A DNA stretch of 8,555 bases from an uncultured Desulfovibrio sp. (GTDB lineage: Bacteria; Desulfobacterota; Desulfovibrionia; Desulfovibrionales; Desulfovibrionaceae): positions 1 to 8,555 of the forward strand of contig CAMWTD010000082.1 of assembly GCA_947177085.1 (NCBI GenBank), in the 5' to 3' direction. Positions 1 through 7,262 of the stretch are shown here, one piece after another. A program made the translations under genes and the position numbers. The notes under the pieces are model-generated. The model ran no database searches, had not been told where the DNA came from, and saw only the letters and a program-made list of their open reading frames with translations. Numbering within the stretch: position 1 is the first letter of the stretch; each line of letters opens with the position of its first letter.

Positions 1-248
1 ATGGCTGTCTCCCTCTCTCTGGAATGACGAAACTCTCAGCCGCGGAAGGACGCCTGCCCCCCGGCGCGTGGCCGGGCGAAGGACACCGTCCTTTAGAAAA
101 CAGCAAGTGAACTGCGCCTGCGGGCACGGGCCCGGCACGGCAGAATCTGCGTTCATCATCGGCCAAAACAGCGCCGAGGGCAAGAGAAAAAAAGCGCATT
201 TGCCGATGCTCTTTTCCTTGGTCAAAGCAACGTCCACGCGCCGCGCGC
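1..248. other. Non-coding leader upstream of lysA
   Basis: I see no credible gene here. Short open frames exist but lack ribosome sites and recognisable protein character. There is a small hairpin at 79-93 (AAGGAC, three-base loop, GTCCTT) and a larger one at 187-219, listed separately. Both could end transcription arriving from the left. I looked for lysine riboswitch, 4.5S, RNase P and tmRNA signatures and did not recognise any. The lysA promoter starts at 249, so most of this stretch lies outside the lysA transcript. Confidence 0.5.
187..219. terminator. Candidate bidirectional intrinsic terminator
   Basis: The sequence folds into a stem of AAAAG-C-GCAT (190-199) against ATGC-T-CTTTT (206-215), with one C/T mismatch and a six-base loop TTGCCG. 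A seven-A run precedes the stem and TTTTCC follows it, the usual form of a terminator working in both directions. The GC core is short (GCAT plus one GC pair), so it would be weak. It sits just before the lysA promoter and could insulate lysA from an upstream gene outside the window. Confidence 0.4.
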
Positions 249-277
249 TTGACAGGCGTCCCCTTGCCCGGGATACT
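249..277 (+). promoter_or_regulatory. Sigma70-type promoter of lysA
   Basis: A perfect -35 hexamer TTGACA lies at 249-254. After exactly 17 bp comes GATACT at 272-277, matching four of six positions of the TATAAT -10. Transcription would start near 284, giving a leader of about 65 bases before the lysA ATG. This is the best promoter match in the window, and its position directly upstream of lysA supports it. No operator or riboswitch is visible in the leader. Confidence 0.7.
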
Positions 278-350
278 CCCTAGCCGGGATGCGCCGCGCG
301 GATGTGAGCGGCCACCCGCCACACAGAAAACGCCAGCCCCCGAGGAAGCC

Positions 351-1643
351 ATGCCCGATATCCGCTCAACCTATACCGACAGGCTCCGCTTTTACGGCAA
401 CGCCACGCCGCGCGAGCTTGCCGACCGTTTTGGCACGCCGCTCTATGTGTACAGCGAGGCCATCCTGCGCGAGCGCTGCCGAGACCTCATGGGCCTGTCG
501 GCGAGGGCCGGTTTTGGCGTCAATTATTCCGTCAAGGCCAATGCCAACCCCTCCCTGCTCCAGATCATCCACTCCGAGGGTCTTGTCGCCGACGCCATGA
601 GCCCCGGCGAGCTCGCCATGGACGTCCTCGGCGGCTTCACCCCCGAGGAGATCCTCTACATCTCAAACAACAACACGCCGGAAGAAATGCTCGAAGCGCT
701 CTCCCACGGCGTGCTCATCAGCGTGGATTCGCTCTCGCAGCTCGACATGCTGGGCGCCCTCAACCGGGGCGGCCGCGTCATGGCGCGCTTCAATCCCGGC
801 ATCGGCGCTGGACATCACGCCAAGGTCATCACCGCGGGCAAGGCAACCAAGTTCGGCATTTCTCCGGACAGGATGGACGAGGTTTTCGCGCTTTTGAAAA
901 AGCACGAGCTGACGCTCGCGGGCATCAACCAGCACATCGGCTCGCTCTTCATGGAGCCGCAAGGCTATCTCGACGCCGCCCGGGTGCTGCTCAAGCTCGC
1001 CGCGACACTCCCGCCGGAGGTGCTGAAAACCCTTGAAATCATAGATTTCGGGGGCGGCTTCGGCATCCCCTACCATAAATATGAGGGCGAGCCCCGGCTG
1101 GACCTCGCGGCGCTCGGGCAGGGGCTGCACGAACTCATCAGCAGTTGGGCCGGGGAGACTGGCTACCACGGCCGCTTTCTGGTGGAACCGGGCCGCTATG
1201 TGGTTGCCGAGTGCGGCGTCCTGCTCGGGCGCGTCACCGCCGTCAAGGAAAACGCGGGCGTGCGCTATGTGGGCACGGACATCGGCTTCAATGTCCTCAT
1301 GCGGCCCGCCATGTACGACTCCTTCCATGACCTCGAAGCCTATCGCGGCGACGGAGCCGAAGCTGGCGAGCCCGTCCTCCAGACAGTGGTGGGCAATATC
1401 TGCGAAAGCGGCGACATCCTGGCGAAGGATCGCCTGCTGCCCCCCCTGAGCGTGGGCGACGTGGTGGGCGTGCTCGACGCCGGGGCCTATGGCTTCAGCA
1501 TGGCTTCCAACTATAACCAGCGCTTCCTCCCCGCGGAAGTGCTCGTCGGGGCGGACGGCGCGCCGCGCCTTATCAGGCGCAGGGAAACGGCGAAAGACCT
1601 CACCCGCTGCCTGGACGGTCTTGCCGGCAACGCCGGGGCGTAA
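351..1643 (+). CDS. lysA: Diaminopimelate decarboxylase
   Basis: This PLP-dependent cytoplasmic enzyme converts meso-diaminopimelate to L-lysine and CO2, the last step of lysine synthesis. The 430-residue length is normal for LysA. It is a fold-III decarboxylase: an alanine-racemase-like barrel followed by a beta domain. Visible motifs are YSVKAN with the PLP lysine at K62, HIGS with H195, the phosphate-binding GGGFGIPY (234-241), EPGRY (279-283), MRPAMYD (317-323), the substrate-binding CESGD (351-355, C351 reaching into the partner subunit) and AGAYG with Y380. The ATG at 351 is chosen because GAGGAAG lies five bases upstream; the open frame reaches back to a TTG at 249, but that is the promoter -35. 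Family features exclude arginine or ornithine decarboxylases, which lack this arrangement. It is probably transcribed from the promoter at 249. Very sure of family, sure of function. Confidence 0.95.
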   Translation: MPDIRSTYTDRLRFYGNATPRELADRFGTPLYVYSEAILRERCRDLMGLSARAGFGVNYSVKANANPSLLQIIHSEGLVADAMSPGELAMDVLGGFTPEEILYISNNNTPEEMLEALSHGVLISVDSLSQLDMLGALNRGGRVMARFNPGIGAGHHAKVITAGKATKFGISPDRMDEVFALLKKHELTLAGINQHIGSLFMEPQGYLDAARVLLKLAATLPPEVLKTLEIIDFGGGFGIPYHKYEGEPRLDLAALGQGLHELISSWAGETGYHGRFLVEPGRYVVAECGVLLGRVTAVKENAGVRYVGTDIGFNVLMRPAMYDSFHDLEAYRGDGAEAGEPVLQTVVGNICESGDILAKDRLLPPLSVGDVVGVLDAGAYGFSMASNYNQRFLPAEVLVGADGAPRLIRRRETAKDLTRCLDGLAGNAGA

Positions 1644-1654
1644 GAACAGCACCA

Positions 1655-1703
1655 ATGCAAGCGGCGGAGCGTCCTGATTGTCGGGACGCTCCGCCGCTTG
1701 CAT
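1655..1703 (+). terminator. Long perfect hairpin after lysA, likely terminator
   Basis: Twenty bases (1655-1674) are followed by nine and then by their exact reverse complement (1684-1703). A G-T pair, a G-C pair and an A-T pair continue the stem into the loop, leaving only TTG unpaired, so the stem approaches 23 bp. It starts 12 bases after the lysA stop and ends 45 bases before the MATE start. No T-run follows, so it is not a classical intrinsic terminator. It may end or pause transcription, protect the lysA mRNA 3' end, or, in DNA, be a protein-binding palindrome. Confidence 0.55.
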
Positions 1704-1748
1704 CAACGCAGACGTCACCCGGCGTTCCCGCAAGGAGCGACGTTCCCC

Positions 1749-3119
1749 ATGCCCACCCCGCAACTCGGCACATCTCCCCGCGCCATCTGGAGCCTGACCT
1801 GGCCCCAGTTGCTCATGATGTACATTGCGTTCTTTATGGGCCTCGCCAGCGTGTGGGTGGGCGGCCGGATCAGCGCCAATGTGCAGGCGGCGCTCGGCAT
1901 GGTGACGCAGTGCTCGCTCTTTCTCATGGTGGTCATCATGGCGCTGTCGAGCGGCGCCACAGCGGCCATCAGCCAGTCGCTGGGCGCATTCCGCGTGCGT
2001 CGCGCCGAGCGCTATGTGGCCACGACGGTCCTGGGGAGCCTCGGGCTCGGGATCGTCATGGCGGCCTTCGGCTGGAGCTTTGGCGAGGGCATCCTGCGCC
2101 TCATTATGGTTCCCGAGCCCATCCGGCCCCTCGCCAATGAGCTCTGGCGCGTCTTCATGCTCATGCTGCCCGCGCAATATGTGTATTCCGCCACGGGCGT
2201 GGTCTTTCGCGCCACGCGCCTCGTGTTGCCGCCGCTCTGGGTGGCTGCCGTGGTCTGCGCGGCCAACCTCTTCGGCTGCCTGGGCTTCGGGCTTGGCTGG
2301 TTCGGCCTGCCGGACTGCGGCTATATGGGCCTTGCGTGGAGCAATTTCGGCGCGCAATGCCTGGGCGCTCTCTGCAATACCCTCCTGCTCGTGCGCACGG
2401 GCTATCTCAGGCGTCGCGCCATCCCCTCCCCACGCTGGCTCAGGGTGGGCCTGCCCTATCTCATCCGCGTGGCGCTGCCCGCGGCCGCGGCGCAAATCGT
2501 CTGGCAATCCGGCTACCTCACCCTTTTTGTGCTTGTGGCCTCGCTCCCGGTGGACAGCGTGCACGCCCTGGCCGGGCTCACCGCGGGTCTTAGGGCCGAG
2601 GCGCTGCTCTTCCTGCCGGGCATGGCCTTCAACATGACCGTGGCCGTGCTCGTGGGCAACAGCCTGGGCGAGGGACGCCCGGCGCAGGCCAAGCGCGTCG
2701 CCCTGCCGCTGGTTGGGCTTGCGGCGGCCGCCATGAGCGTGGTGGCGCTCATTATCTGGCCCTTCAGGGCGGACATCGCCGCCCTGCTCTCGCAGGAAGC
2801 GGCCACGCAGGCGCAGATCGTCAGCTACCTTTCCTATAATCTGGTGTCCACGCCCTTTTCCATCGCGAGCACCGTCATGGGCGGCATCATGGTTGGCGCG
2901 GGAGCGACCCAATACAACCTGATGGTCTATGGGGGAACCTTCTGGGTGGTGCGCCTGCCGCTCGGCTGGCTGCTGGGACACCGCCTCTGGGGTACGGCCT
3001 CGGGCGTCTTTGCCGCCATGCTCGTTTCCCAGTGCCTCCAGACGCTTATCATGCTCTATGTGGTCTCGCGCTGTGACTGGGCGCGCTTCGCCATGAACCG
3101 GATGCGCCGCCCGCGCTGA
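1749..3119 (+). CDS. MATE family efflux transporter
   Basis: This inner-membrane protein of 456 residues is a cation-coupled antiporter of the multidrug and toxic compound extrusion (MATE) family, in the MOP flippase superfamily. The length and about twelve hydrophobic segments in two halves fit the family. The first helix region (about 18-38) resembles the first MATE helix, LSSGATAAISQSLGA (66-80) matches the N-half repeat, and the same pattern returns in the C half as AVLVGNSLGEGRPAQAKR (299-316). Cytoplasmic loops are Arg-rich (82-88, 220-232). The ATG at 1749 is preferred over an upstream TTG at 1698, because AAGGAG is at 1732-1737 and the TTG falls inside the inverted repeat. The substrate cannot be read from sequence. 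It lies 64 bases upstream of the DUF2156 gene, probably in one transcript. Confidence 0.9.
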   Translation: MPTPQLGTSPRAIWSLTWPQLLMMYIAFFMGLASVWVGGRISANVQAALGMVTQCSLFLMVVIMALSSGATAAISQSLGAFRVRRAERYVATTVLGSLGLGIVMAAFGWSFGEGILRLIMVPEPIRPLANELWRVFMLMLPAQYVYSATGVVFRATRLVLPPLWVAAVVCAANLFGCLGFGLGWFGLPDCGYMGLAWSNFGAQCLGALCNTLLLVRTGYLRRRAIPSPRWLRVGLPYLIRVALPAAAAQIVWQSGYLTLFVLVASLPVDSVHALAGLTAGLRAEALLFLPGMAFNMTVAVLVGNSLGEGRPAQAKRVALPLVGLAAAAMSVVALIIWPFRADIAALLSQEAATQAQIVSYLSYNLVSTPFSIASTVMGGIMVGAGATQYNLMVYGGTFWVVRLPLGWLLGHRLWGTASGVFAAMLVSQCLQTLIMLYVVSRCDWARFAMNRMRRPR

Positions 3120-3183
3120 ACCCGTTCACCCCGCTCCCCTGGCGGCCCCCTCGCTGCCGGGCTGATGCCATAAGGAGATAATC

Positions 3184-4077
3184 ATGGACGCAAACTTCAT
3201 TCCGGTGAGTCTCGCCAAGGCCGATGCCTATTATGCCCTCTGGCAGGCGACGCCGCGGCGCTCGCTCGACTATACCCTGGCGAATCTCTGGGGCTGGCAG
3301 GAATATTACGGCCTTGAGTGGCAGTTCGCCGGGCCCCTGTGCTGGATACGCCAGACCAAGCCCGCGCCGCGTTGCTGGGCTCCCCTCGGGGACTGGGACG
3401 CCGTGGACTGGGCCGCGCTGCTCCCCGCCGTGGCGGGGACGACCGGGCGCGACTTCATCCGTGTGCCCGAGGAGCTCATGCAGGCCTGGCAAAAGGCCTC
3501 GCCCCAACTGGTGGAAGCGGGCGAGGAGCGCGGCCAGTGGGAATATCTCTACAAGCAGGAGGAGCTGGCAAACCTGCCTGGGAATCGCTTCCACAAAAAG
3601 CGCAATCACTACAACAGCTTTGTGAAGGCGTATGGCGAGCCCGACTATCGCGGCGTCACCGACGACATGGTGGAGGACGTGCTCGGCGTGCAGGACGACT
3701 GGTGTCAATGGCACGAATGTGAGGGTTCGCCTTCCCTGCTGGCGGAAAACGAGGCCATCAACCGCGTCCTGACCCATTGGGACAGCTTCCGGGGCCTCAC
3801 CGGAGGCTCGCTGTATGTGGACGGGCGCATGATTGCGTTCAGCGTGGGGGAAAAACTGGATGACGAGACACTGGGGGTCCACTTCGAGAAGGGGCTCAAC
3901 GGCTACAAGGGCGTCTACCAGGTCATGAATTGCGAATTTGCGCGCCACGCGGGCGCGGGCCTGCGCTGGATCAACCGCGCGCAGGATCTGGACGAGGAAG
4001 GGCTGCGCCAGGCCAAGATGACCTATTTGCCGGCCGATTTCCTGCGCAAGTACACAGTGCGCCTGCGCCCGGCATAA
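3184..4077 (+). CDS. DUF2156 / MprF C-terminal-like acyltransferase domain protein
   Basis: This soluble 297-residue protein matches the DUF2156 family, the tandem GNAT-like fold that forms the catalytic half of phosphatidylglycerol lysyltransferases (MprF). Typical family segments are DYTLANLWGW (29-38), an Arg/Lys-rich stretch LPGNRFHKKRNHYNSF (131-146), GGSLYVDGRMIAFSVGE (207-223), HFEKG (233-237) and, near the end, INRAQDLDEEGLRQAKMTYLP (263-283 region). No membrane segments or signal peptide are present, so the flippase half of MprF is absent. AAGGAG at 3172-3177, six bases before the ATG, fixes the start. Many bacteria, including sulfate reducers, carry such stand-alone copies with no established reaction. 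Transfer of an aminoacyl or other acyl group from tRNA or CoA is the family-based guess. It follows the MATE gene and converges with the S24 regulator. Confidence 0.82.
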   Translation: MDANFIPVSLAKADAYYALWQATPRRSLDYTLANLWGWQEYYGLEWQFAGPLCWIRQTKPAPRCWAPLGDWDAVDWAALLPAVAGTTGRDFIRVPEELMQAWQKASPQLVEAGEERGQWEYLYKQEELANLPGNRFHKKRNHYNSFVKAYGEPDYRGVTDDMVEDVLGVQDDWCQWHECEGSPSLLAENEAINRVLTHWDSFRGLTGGSLYVDGRMIAFSVGEKLDDETLGVHFEKGLNGYKGVYQVMNCEFARHAGAGLRWINRAQDLDEEGLRQAKMTYLPADFLRKYTVRLRPA

Positions 4078-4145
4078 AGCACCCGGCCGGCCCTTTCCCG
4101 GCAGAGCTCCGGGCGCGTGGCGTGGATGGCGGCGCGACCTGCGCC

Positions 4146-4859
4146 TCAGCGATATTCGCGCCCGGACCAGAGCACGCGCCCGATGACGCGGAACTGGTCC
4201 GCGCCGTCCCCGCGCAAATCGAGGCTCAAGGGCGGATAGGCCGGATTGGCGCTGTGGAGGATGATCTTGCCTGGCAGCTTGTCCACCCGCTTGATATAGA
4301 TGGCATCCTCAAAGCCCACGGCATAGAGCCGCCCCGGCGTGATCTCCTTCTGGCCCTGGTCGAGCAGGACCACATCGTTGTCATAGATTTCCGGAACCAT
4401 GCTGTCGCCGGAAACGCGCATGAGCACCATGCGCCGGGGATTGCCCTTGCGGCGCAGAAAATCGCTGCGAAAGGCGTAGCCTCCCTCCCGGGCGGCGCTG
4501 ACCTCAAGGCTGCCCGTACCGGCGGAAAGCCGCGCCTCGGCGAGGGGAATGGTAACAAGCTCGCTCTCGCAGTCGGCAGGGAAGCTCGGGAGCTCGTCGG
4601 CCCCGGCTTCGGGAAGCCGCGCCGGCCCGCGTCCGAAAAAGAGCCAATGCGCATTAACGCCTGTCTGTGCGGCGCAGGCCTGCACCCAGGCGGGGGGAAC
4701 CTCGCGCCGTTTGCGCGCCCCATTGACGGATTGCGGGGTGATGCCGAGAGCCCGGGCGAGCTCGGCATCCGTGGTGACCTCAAGCGCGCGCATGAGGCGG
4801 CTGAGGCACTCTGCGGCATCCTCGCCGGACATGCGGGGAGAAGTGGGCAACGGGACCAT
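4146..4859 (-). CDS. HTH / S24 peptidase (CI- or LexA-like) repressor
   Basis: A 237-residue regulator. Residues about 13-75 form a phage-CI-type helix-turn-helix (TTDAELARALGITPQSVNGA at 29-48 is the core). Residues about 105-237 form an S24 LexA-like peptidase domain. The catalytic serine is in GDSM (S153) and the lysine in YIKRV (K190), exactly 37 apart as in LexA (S119/K156). An Ala-Gly pair in LSAGTG (A113-G114) is positioned as a possible self-cleavage site. The start at 4859 is chosen because GGGAGG lies five bases upstream; the frame stays open to 4988 but that extension looks like leader. LexA itself is unlikely, since the DNA-binding domain is CI-type rather than the LexA winged helix. 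No phage genes flank it. It has its own promoter region, with half-site repeats suggesting autoregulation. Targets are unknown. Confidence 0.85.
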   Translation of the reverse strand: MVPLPTSPRMSGEDAAECLSRLMRALEVTTDAELARALGITPQSVNGARKRREVPPAWVQACAAQTGVNAHWLFFGRGPARLPEAGADELPSFPADCESELVTIPLAEARLSAGTGSLEVSAAREGGYAFRSDFLRRKGNPRRMVLMRVSGDSMVPEIYDNDVVLLDQGQKEITPGRLYAVGFEDAIYIKRVDKLPGKIILHSANPAYPPLSLDLRGDGADQFRVIGRVLWSGREYR

Positions 4860-4885
4860 GGAATCCTCCCGATGGGGGACAGCCT

Positions 4886-4926
4886 CACAAGTTTGGCGCC
4901 CCGGGCGCGGGAGCCCGGGCCTTGTG
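4886..4926 (-). repeat. Two-part inverted repeat in the repressor mRNA leader
   Basis: CACAAG at 4886-4891 pairs with CTTGTG at 4921-4926. Inside them, CCCGGGC (4900-4906) pairs with GCCCGGG (4913-4919) around a six-base loop. The structure lies between the proposed promoter and the repressor ribosome site (4865-4870), so it would fold in the 5' leader of the repressor transcript. It may affect translation or mRNA stability. The outer arm also repeats the CACAAG element found at the promoter, so it may instead be a DNA operator. Confidence 0.45.
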
Positions 4927-4940
4927 CGGACAGACAGGTG

Positions 4941-4993
4941 CAACTTGGAACCCGGAAACAATCTATCAGGGAAAAACATCAACCACAAGTTGT
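4941..4993. promoter_or_regulatory. Candidate operator half-sites of the S24 repressor
   Basis: CAACTTG (4941-4947) and its reverse complement CAAGTTG (4986-4992) flank the promoter. The second copy is itself a palindrome, ACAAGTTGT (4985-4993), overlapping the -35. The octamer CACAAGTT occurs at 4984-4991 and again at 4886-4893. CI-type repressors usually bind paired palindromic half-sites over their own promoter, so the layout fits autorepression. That the S24 protein binds here is inference. Confidence 0.35.
4960..4988 (-). promoter_or_regulatory. Promoter of the S24 repressor gene
   Basis: On the minus strand, a -35-like TTGTGG (4988-4983) is separated by 17 bp from TAGATT (4965-4960). 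TGA immediately precedes it, giving an extended -10 (TGn-TAGATT) that can offset the poor -35. The start of transcription would be near 4953, about 95 bases before the ATG. The stretch is markedly AT-rich against its surroundings, and A-tracts lie just upstream of the -35. I rate it plausible, not certain. Confidence 0.5.
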
Positions 4994-5022
4994 TTTTTTC
5001 GCCTGTAGCTGATTTTTTTCGC
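4993..5022. repeat. Two A/T-tract direct repeats 20 bp apart
   Basis: TTTTTTTCGC occurs at 4993-5002 and at 5013-5022, with starts exactly 20 bp apart, close to two helical turns. On the strand of the repressor gene these are GCGAAAAAAA copies lying about 41-47 and 61-67 bases upstream of the proposed transcription start. That is where an UP element or phased curved DNA would act. They could also be a protein-binding repeat. Confidence 0.5.
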
Positions 5023-5063
5023 TTGTTCCTGATGCTGTTTCCCGTTATTCGCGCCGGATGTTG

Positions 5064-5091
5064 AAAAGGGCCTCCCTTGCGGGAAGCCCTT
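5064..5091 (-). terminator. Intrinsic terminator of the TRAP operon
   Basis: Read on the minus strand, AAGGGC-T-TCCC, loop GCAA, GGGA-G-GCCCTT forms an 11-bp stem with one U-G pair, followed directly by a T-tract (GCCCTTTTC). The wobble pair is a true mismatch on the plus strand, so the structure is suited to minus-strand transcription. It lies about 30 bases after the permease stop, and separates the TRAP operon from the S24 repressor gene. Confidence 0.8.
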
Positions 5092-5120
5092 CTTCATGCC
5101 TGTCAAAGGAGCGAACCACA

Positions 5121-7244
5121 TCAGGCGGCATCGGAGGCCGCGCCGCCCTTTCCTCCCTGCGCGAGGGGTTGGCCCGGTCCCGCCTTGAAGACGCGCTGGA
5201 GCACATAGACCCCGGCCATGAGGCCAAGGCCGATGATGTCGGTCTTGAGACCGGGCGTGATAAGCGTGATGGCCGCGCCCACGAGGATGAGCCGCTCCCA
5301 GAAGAAGAGGTTGCGCAGCCAGTAACCCACGCTTGCAAAGGAAAGCGCGGCGATGCCCACGGCCGCGGTGCAGACGATAAAGACGATTTCCCAGGTATCC
5401 GCGCCAATCATTAAAAGAGCCGGGTTGTAGCAGAAAATATAGGGTATGAGGAAGCCCGCGAAGGCCAGCTTCACCGCCATGAAGCCCGTAGCGTTGGGCT
5501 CCGCCCGGGCGATGCCCGCGGCGGCATAGGCGGCCAGCGCCACCGGGGGCGTCAGGTCAGCCAGGATGCCGAAATACATGATGAAAAGATGTGCAGCCAG
5601 TTGGGGTACGCCGAAACTCTGGATGGCGGGCGCGGCGATGGTGGCGAGGACGATATATTTCGCCGTGGTGGGAAGGCCCATGCCGAGGATGATGGACGAG
5701 AACATGGTCAGCACCAGGGTGAGCGCAAAGCTCCCGGCCGAGAGCGCCAGGATGGCGTTGGCGAGCTTGAGGCCCACGCCGGTGAGCGTCACCACGCCGA
5801 TGACAAAACCCGTGCACGCGCAGGCGGCGGAAACGCCCAGCGCGAGGCGGCCGCCGTTCTCCATGGCCATGAGGACGTCTTTCAGCGCCATGCGGTTGCA
5901 CTGGGCGAGGCTGCTGCGCACCGTCATGCCGCTCGGGCCCGCGCCGGCCCAGGCCTTCCAGTTATTGGCAACGAGGGAGATGACCACCGTGGTCACGATA
6001 CAGTAATAGGCGGACTTGAGCGGCGTATAGCCCTGCATGAGCAGGTAGACGAGCACGATGATGGGAATGAGCAAGTAGCCGCCGTGCCTGAGCACATGCC
6101 AGGGCTTGGGCAGCCGATCCTTGGGGATGCCCTTGAGGCCGAGGCGCTTGGCCTCCATATGCACCATGAAGCCGACGGCGAGATAGTAGAGCAGGGCCGG
6201 GATGAGGGCCGCCTTGGCGATCTCCACGTAGCCCACGCCCAGAAACTGCGCCATGATGAAGGCGGCGGCCCCCATGATGGGGGGCATGATCTGGCCGCCC
6301 GTGGAGGAGGCGGCTTCCACCGCGCCGGCAAATGCGCCGCGATAGCCTACGCTTTTCATGAGGGGGATGGTGAAGGTGCCCGTGGACACGGTATTGGCCA
6401 CCGACGAGCCCGAAATAGTGCCGAAAAAGCCGCTGGCGAGCACGGCCACCTTGGCCGGGCCGCCCACAAACCGCCCCGCCGCGCCAAGGGCGAGATCGAT
6501 GAAGAACTTACCGAGGCCCGTGCTGTGCAGGAAGGCCCCAAACAGGATGAAGAGAAACACAAAGGACGCGGCCACGCCGAGCGGCATCCCGAACAGGCCC
6601 TCGGTGGTCAGGTACATGTGGCCCACGATGCGCTTGAGCGAAAAGCCGGGGTGGCCCATCATGCCCGGGAGCAGGTTCCCGAACTTGGCGTAGAGCAGAA
6701 AGACGATGGCCACAAGGGTGATGGGCAGGCCCACGATGCGCCGCGTCGCCTCCAGCACAAGCAGGATGGAGGCGCAGCCGAAGATGAAGTCCATCTCGGT
6801 CGGCGGCCCGGCATCCAGCACGATGGTGTCGTAATTCCAGATGATATAGCCGCACACCGCAGCGCCGGCCGCCGCCAGCAGCACATCGTACCAGTTGAGG
6901 CGGTGCTTGTTGCCGTCCGCGCGCGCCGGATAGAGCAGATAGATGAGGACGAGCACGAAACCGAGGTGGATGGAGCGCTGGATCTGCGGCGGATAAAGCC
7001 CCGTGGCCGCCGTGAAGAGCTGGAAGCCCGAAAAGACAATGCAGACGCAACTGATAAAGATCTTGAGCCAGCCCCGGAAGGTGCGGAAGGTGGCTTCCTT
7101 GTCGTACTTGGCGACGATTTCCGAAACATCCAGTGTGTCCTGGATTTTTTCGGCGGCGTCCGAATCCAGGCGGCTCCCCTCCTCGAGGGCGAAACCGCCG
7201 GAACCTTCCTGCCCGATGACCTGCATCCGCTCTTTATGACTCAT
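5121..7244 (-). CDS. TRAP transporter fused permease, 4TM/12TM (TAXI type)
   Basis: This 707-residue inner-membrane protein fuses the small (DctQ-like, four helices) and large (DctM-like, twelve helices) subunits of a TRAP transporter, which imports a solute delivered by a periplasmic binding protein using an ion gradient. A charged, soluble N-terminus of about 55 residues precedes the first helix. The DctM part shows GSSVANTVSTGTFTIP (279-294), EAASSTGGQIMPPIMGAAAF (310-329), LGMGLPTTAKYIV (520-532) and ADLTPPVALAAYAAAGIA (562-579), hallmark repeats of this family. Length is normal. The ATG at 7244 has a modest site (GAGG five bases upstream). It lies 18 bases after the DUF1850 gene and is the last gene of the operon. 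The substrate is unknown; TAXI systems are poorly characterised, with glutamate and other organic acids among the suggested solutes. Confidence 0.95.
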   Translation of the reverse strand: MSHKERMQVIGQEGSGGFALEEGSRLDSDAAEKIQDTLDVSEIVAKYDKEATFRTFRGWLKIFISCVCIVFSGFQLFTAATGLYPPQIQRSIHLGFVLVLIYLLYPARADGNKHRLNWYDVLLAAAGAAVCGYIIWNYDTIVLDAGPPTEMDFIFGCASILLVLEATRRIVGLPITLVAIVFLLYAKFGNLLPGMMGHPGFSLKRIVGHMYLTTEGLFGMPLGVAASFVFLFILFGAFLHSTGLGKFFIDLALGAAGRFVGGPAKVAVLASGFFGTISGSSVANTVSTGTFTIPLMKSVGYRGAFAGAVEAASSTGGQIMPPIMGAAAFIMAQFLGVGYVEIAKAALIPALLYYLAVGFMVHMEAKRLGLKGIPKDRLPKPWHVLRHGGYLLIPIIVLVYLLMQGYTPLKSAYYCIVTTVVISLVANNWKAWAGAGPSGMTVRSSLAQCNRMALKDVLMAMENGGRLALGVSAACACTGFVIGVVTLTGVGLKLANAILALSAGSFALTLVLTMFSSIILGMGLPTTAKYIVLATIAAPAIQSFGVPQLAAHLFIMYFGILADLTPPVALAAYAAAGIARAEPNATGFMAVKLAFAGFLIPYIFCYNPALLMIGADTWEIVFIVCTAAVGIAALSFASVGYWLRNLFFWERLILVGAAITLITPGLKTDIIGLGLMAGVYVLQRVFKAGPGQPLAQGGKGGAASDAA

Positions 7245-7262
7245 GGCTGCCTCTGGAATGGC

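Noticed and set aside
68..283. A 71-codon plus-strand open frame before lysA
   Set aside because: It runs through a terminator-like hairpin and the lysA promoter, has no Shine-Dalgarno site and looks like random translation.
663..2981. A 772-codon open frame on the minus strand opposite lysA and the MATE gene
   Set aside because: It is rich in His, Arg, Glu, Ala and Gly with no domain or membrane pattern, as expected for the antisense frame of GC-rich genes. Both plus-strand genes are unmistakable families covering it.
3049..3948. A 299-codon minus-strand open frame opposite the DUF2156 gene
   Set aside because: It is an antisense shadow of a recognisable protein, with no family features of its own.
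4082..4113. Possible GC-rich hairpin between the convergent DUF2156 and S24 genes
   Set aside because: The stem is only five pairs (GCCGG/CCGGC) with no T-tract on either side, so it is not distinguishable from chance in this GC-rich DNA.
4146..4859. Calling the S24 regulator LexA
   Set aside because: The peptidase half is LexA-like, but the N-terminal domain is of the phage CI helix-turn-helix type and lacks LexA's winged-helix sequence.
4971..5000. A weak plus-strand hairpin (CAAC/GTTG) followed by a T-run, resembling a terminator
   Set aside because: The stem has only four contiguous pairs, no plus-strand gene ends nearby, and the T-run is better explained as an A-tract upstream of the repressor promoter.
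3930..5012. A 360-codon plus-strand open frame opposite the S24 repressor
   Set aside because: It overlaps the end of the DUF2156 gene and all of the repressor gene, has low-complexity composition and no recognisable domain or ribosome site. The repressor reading has clear motifs.
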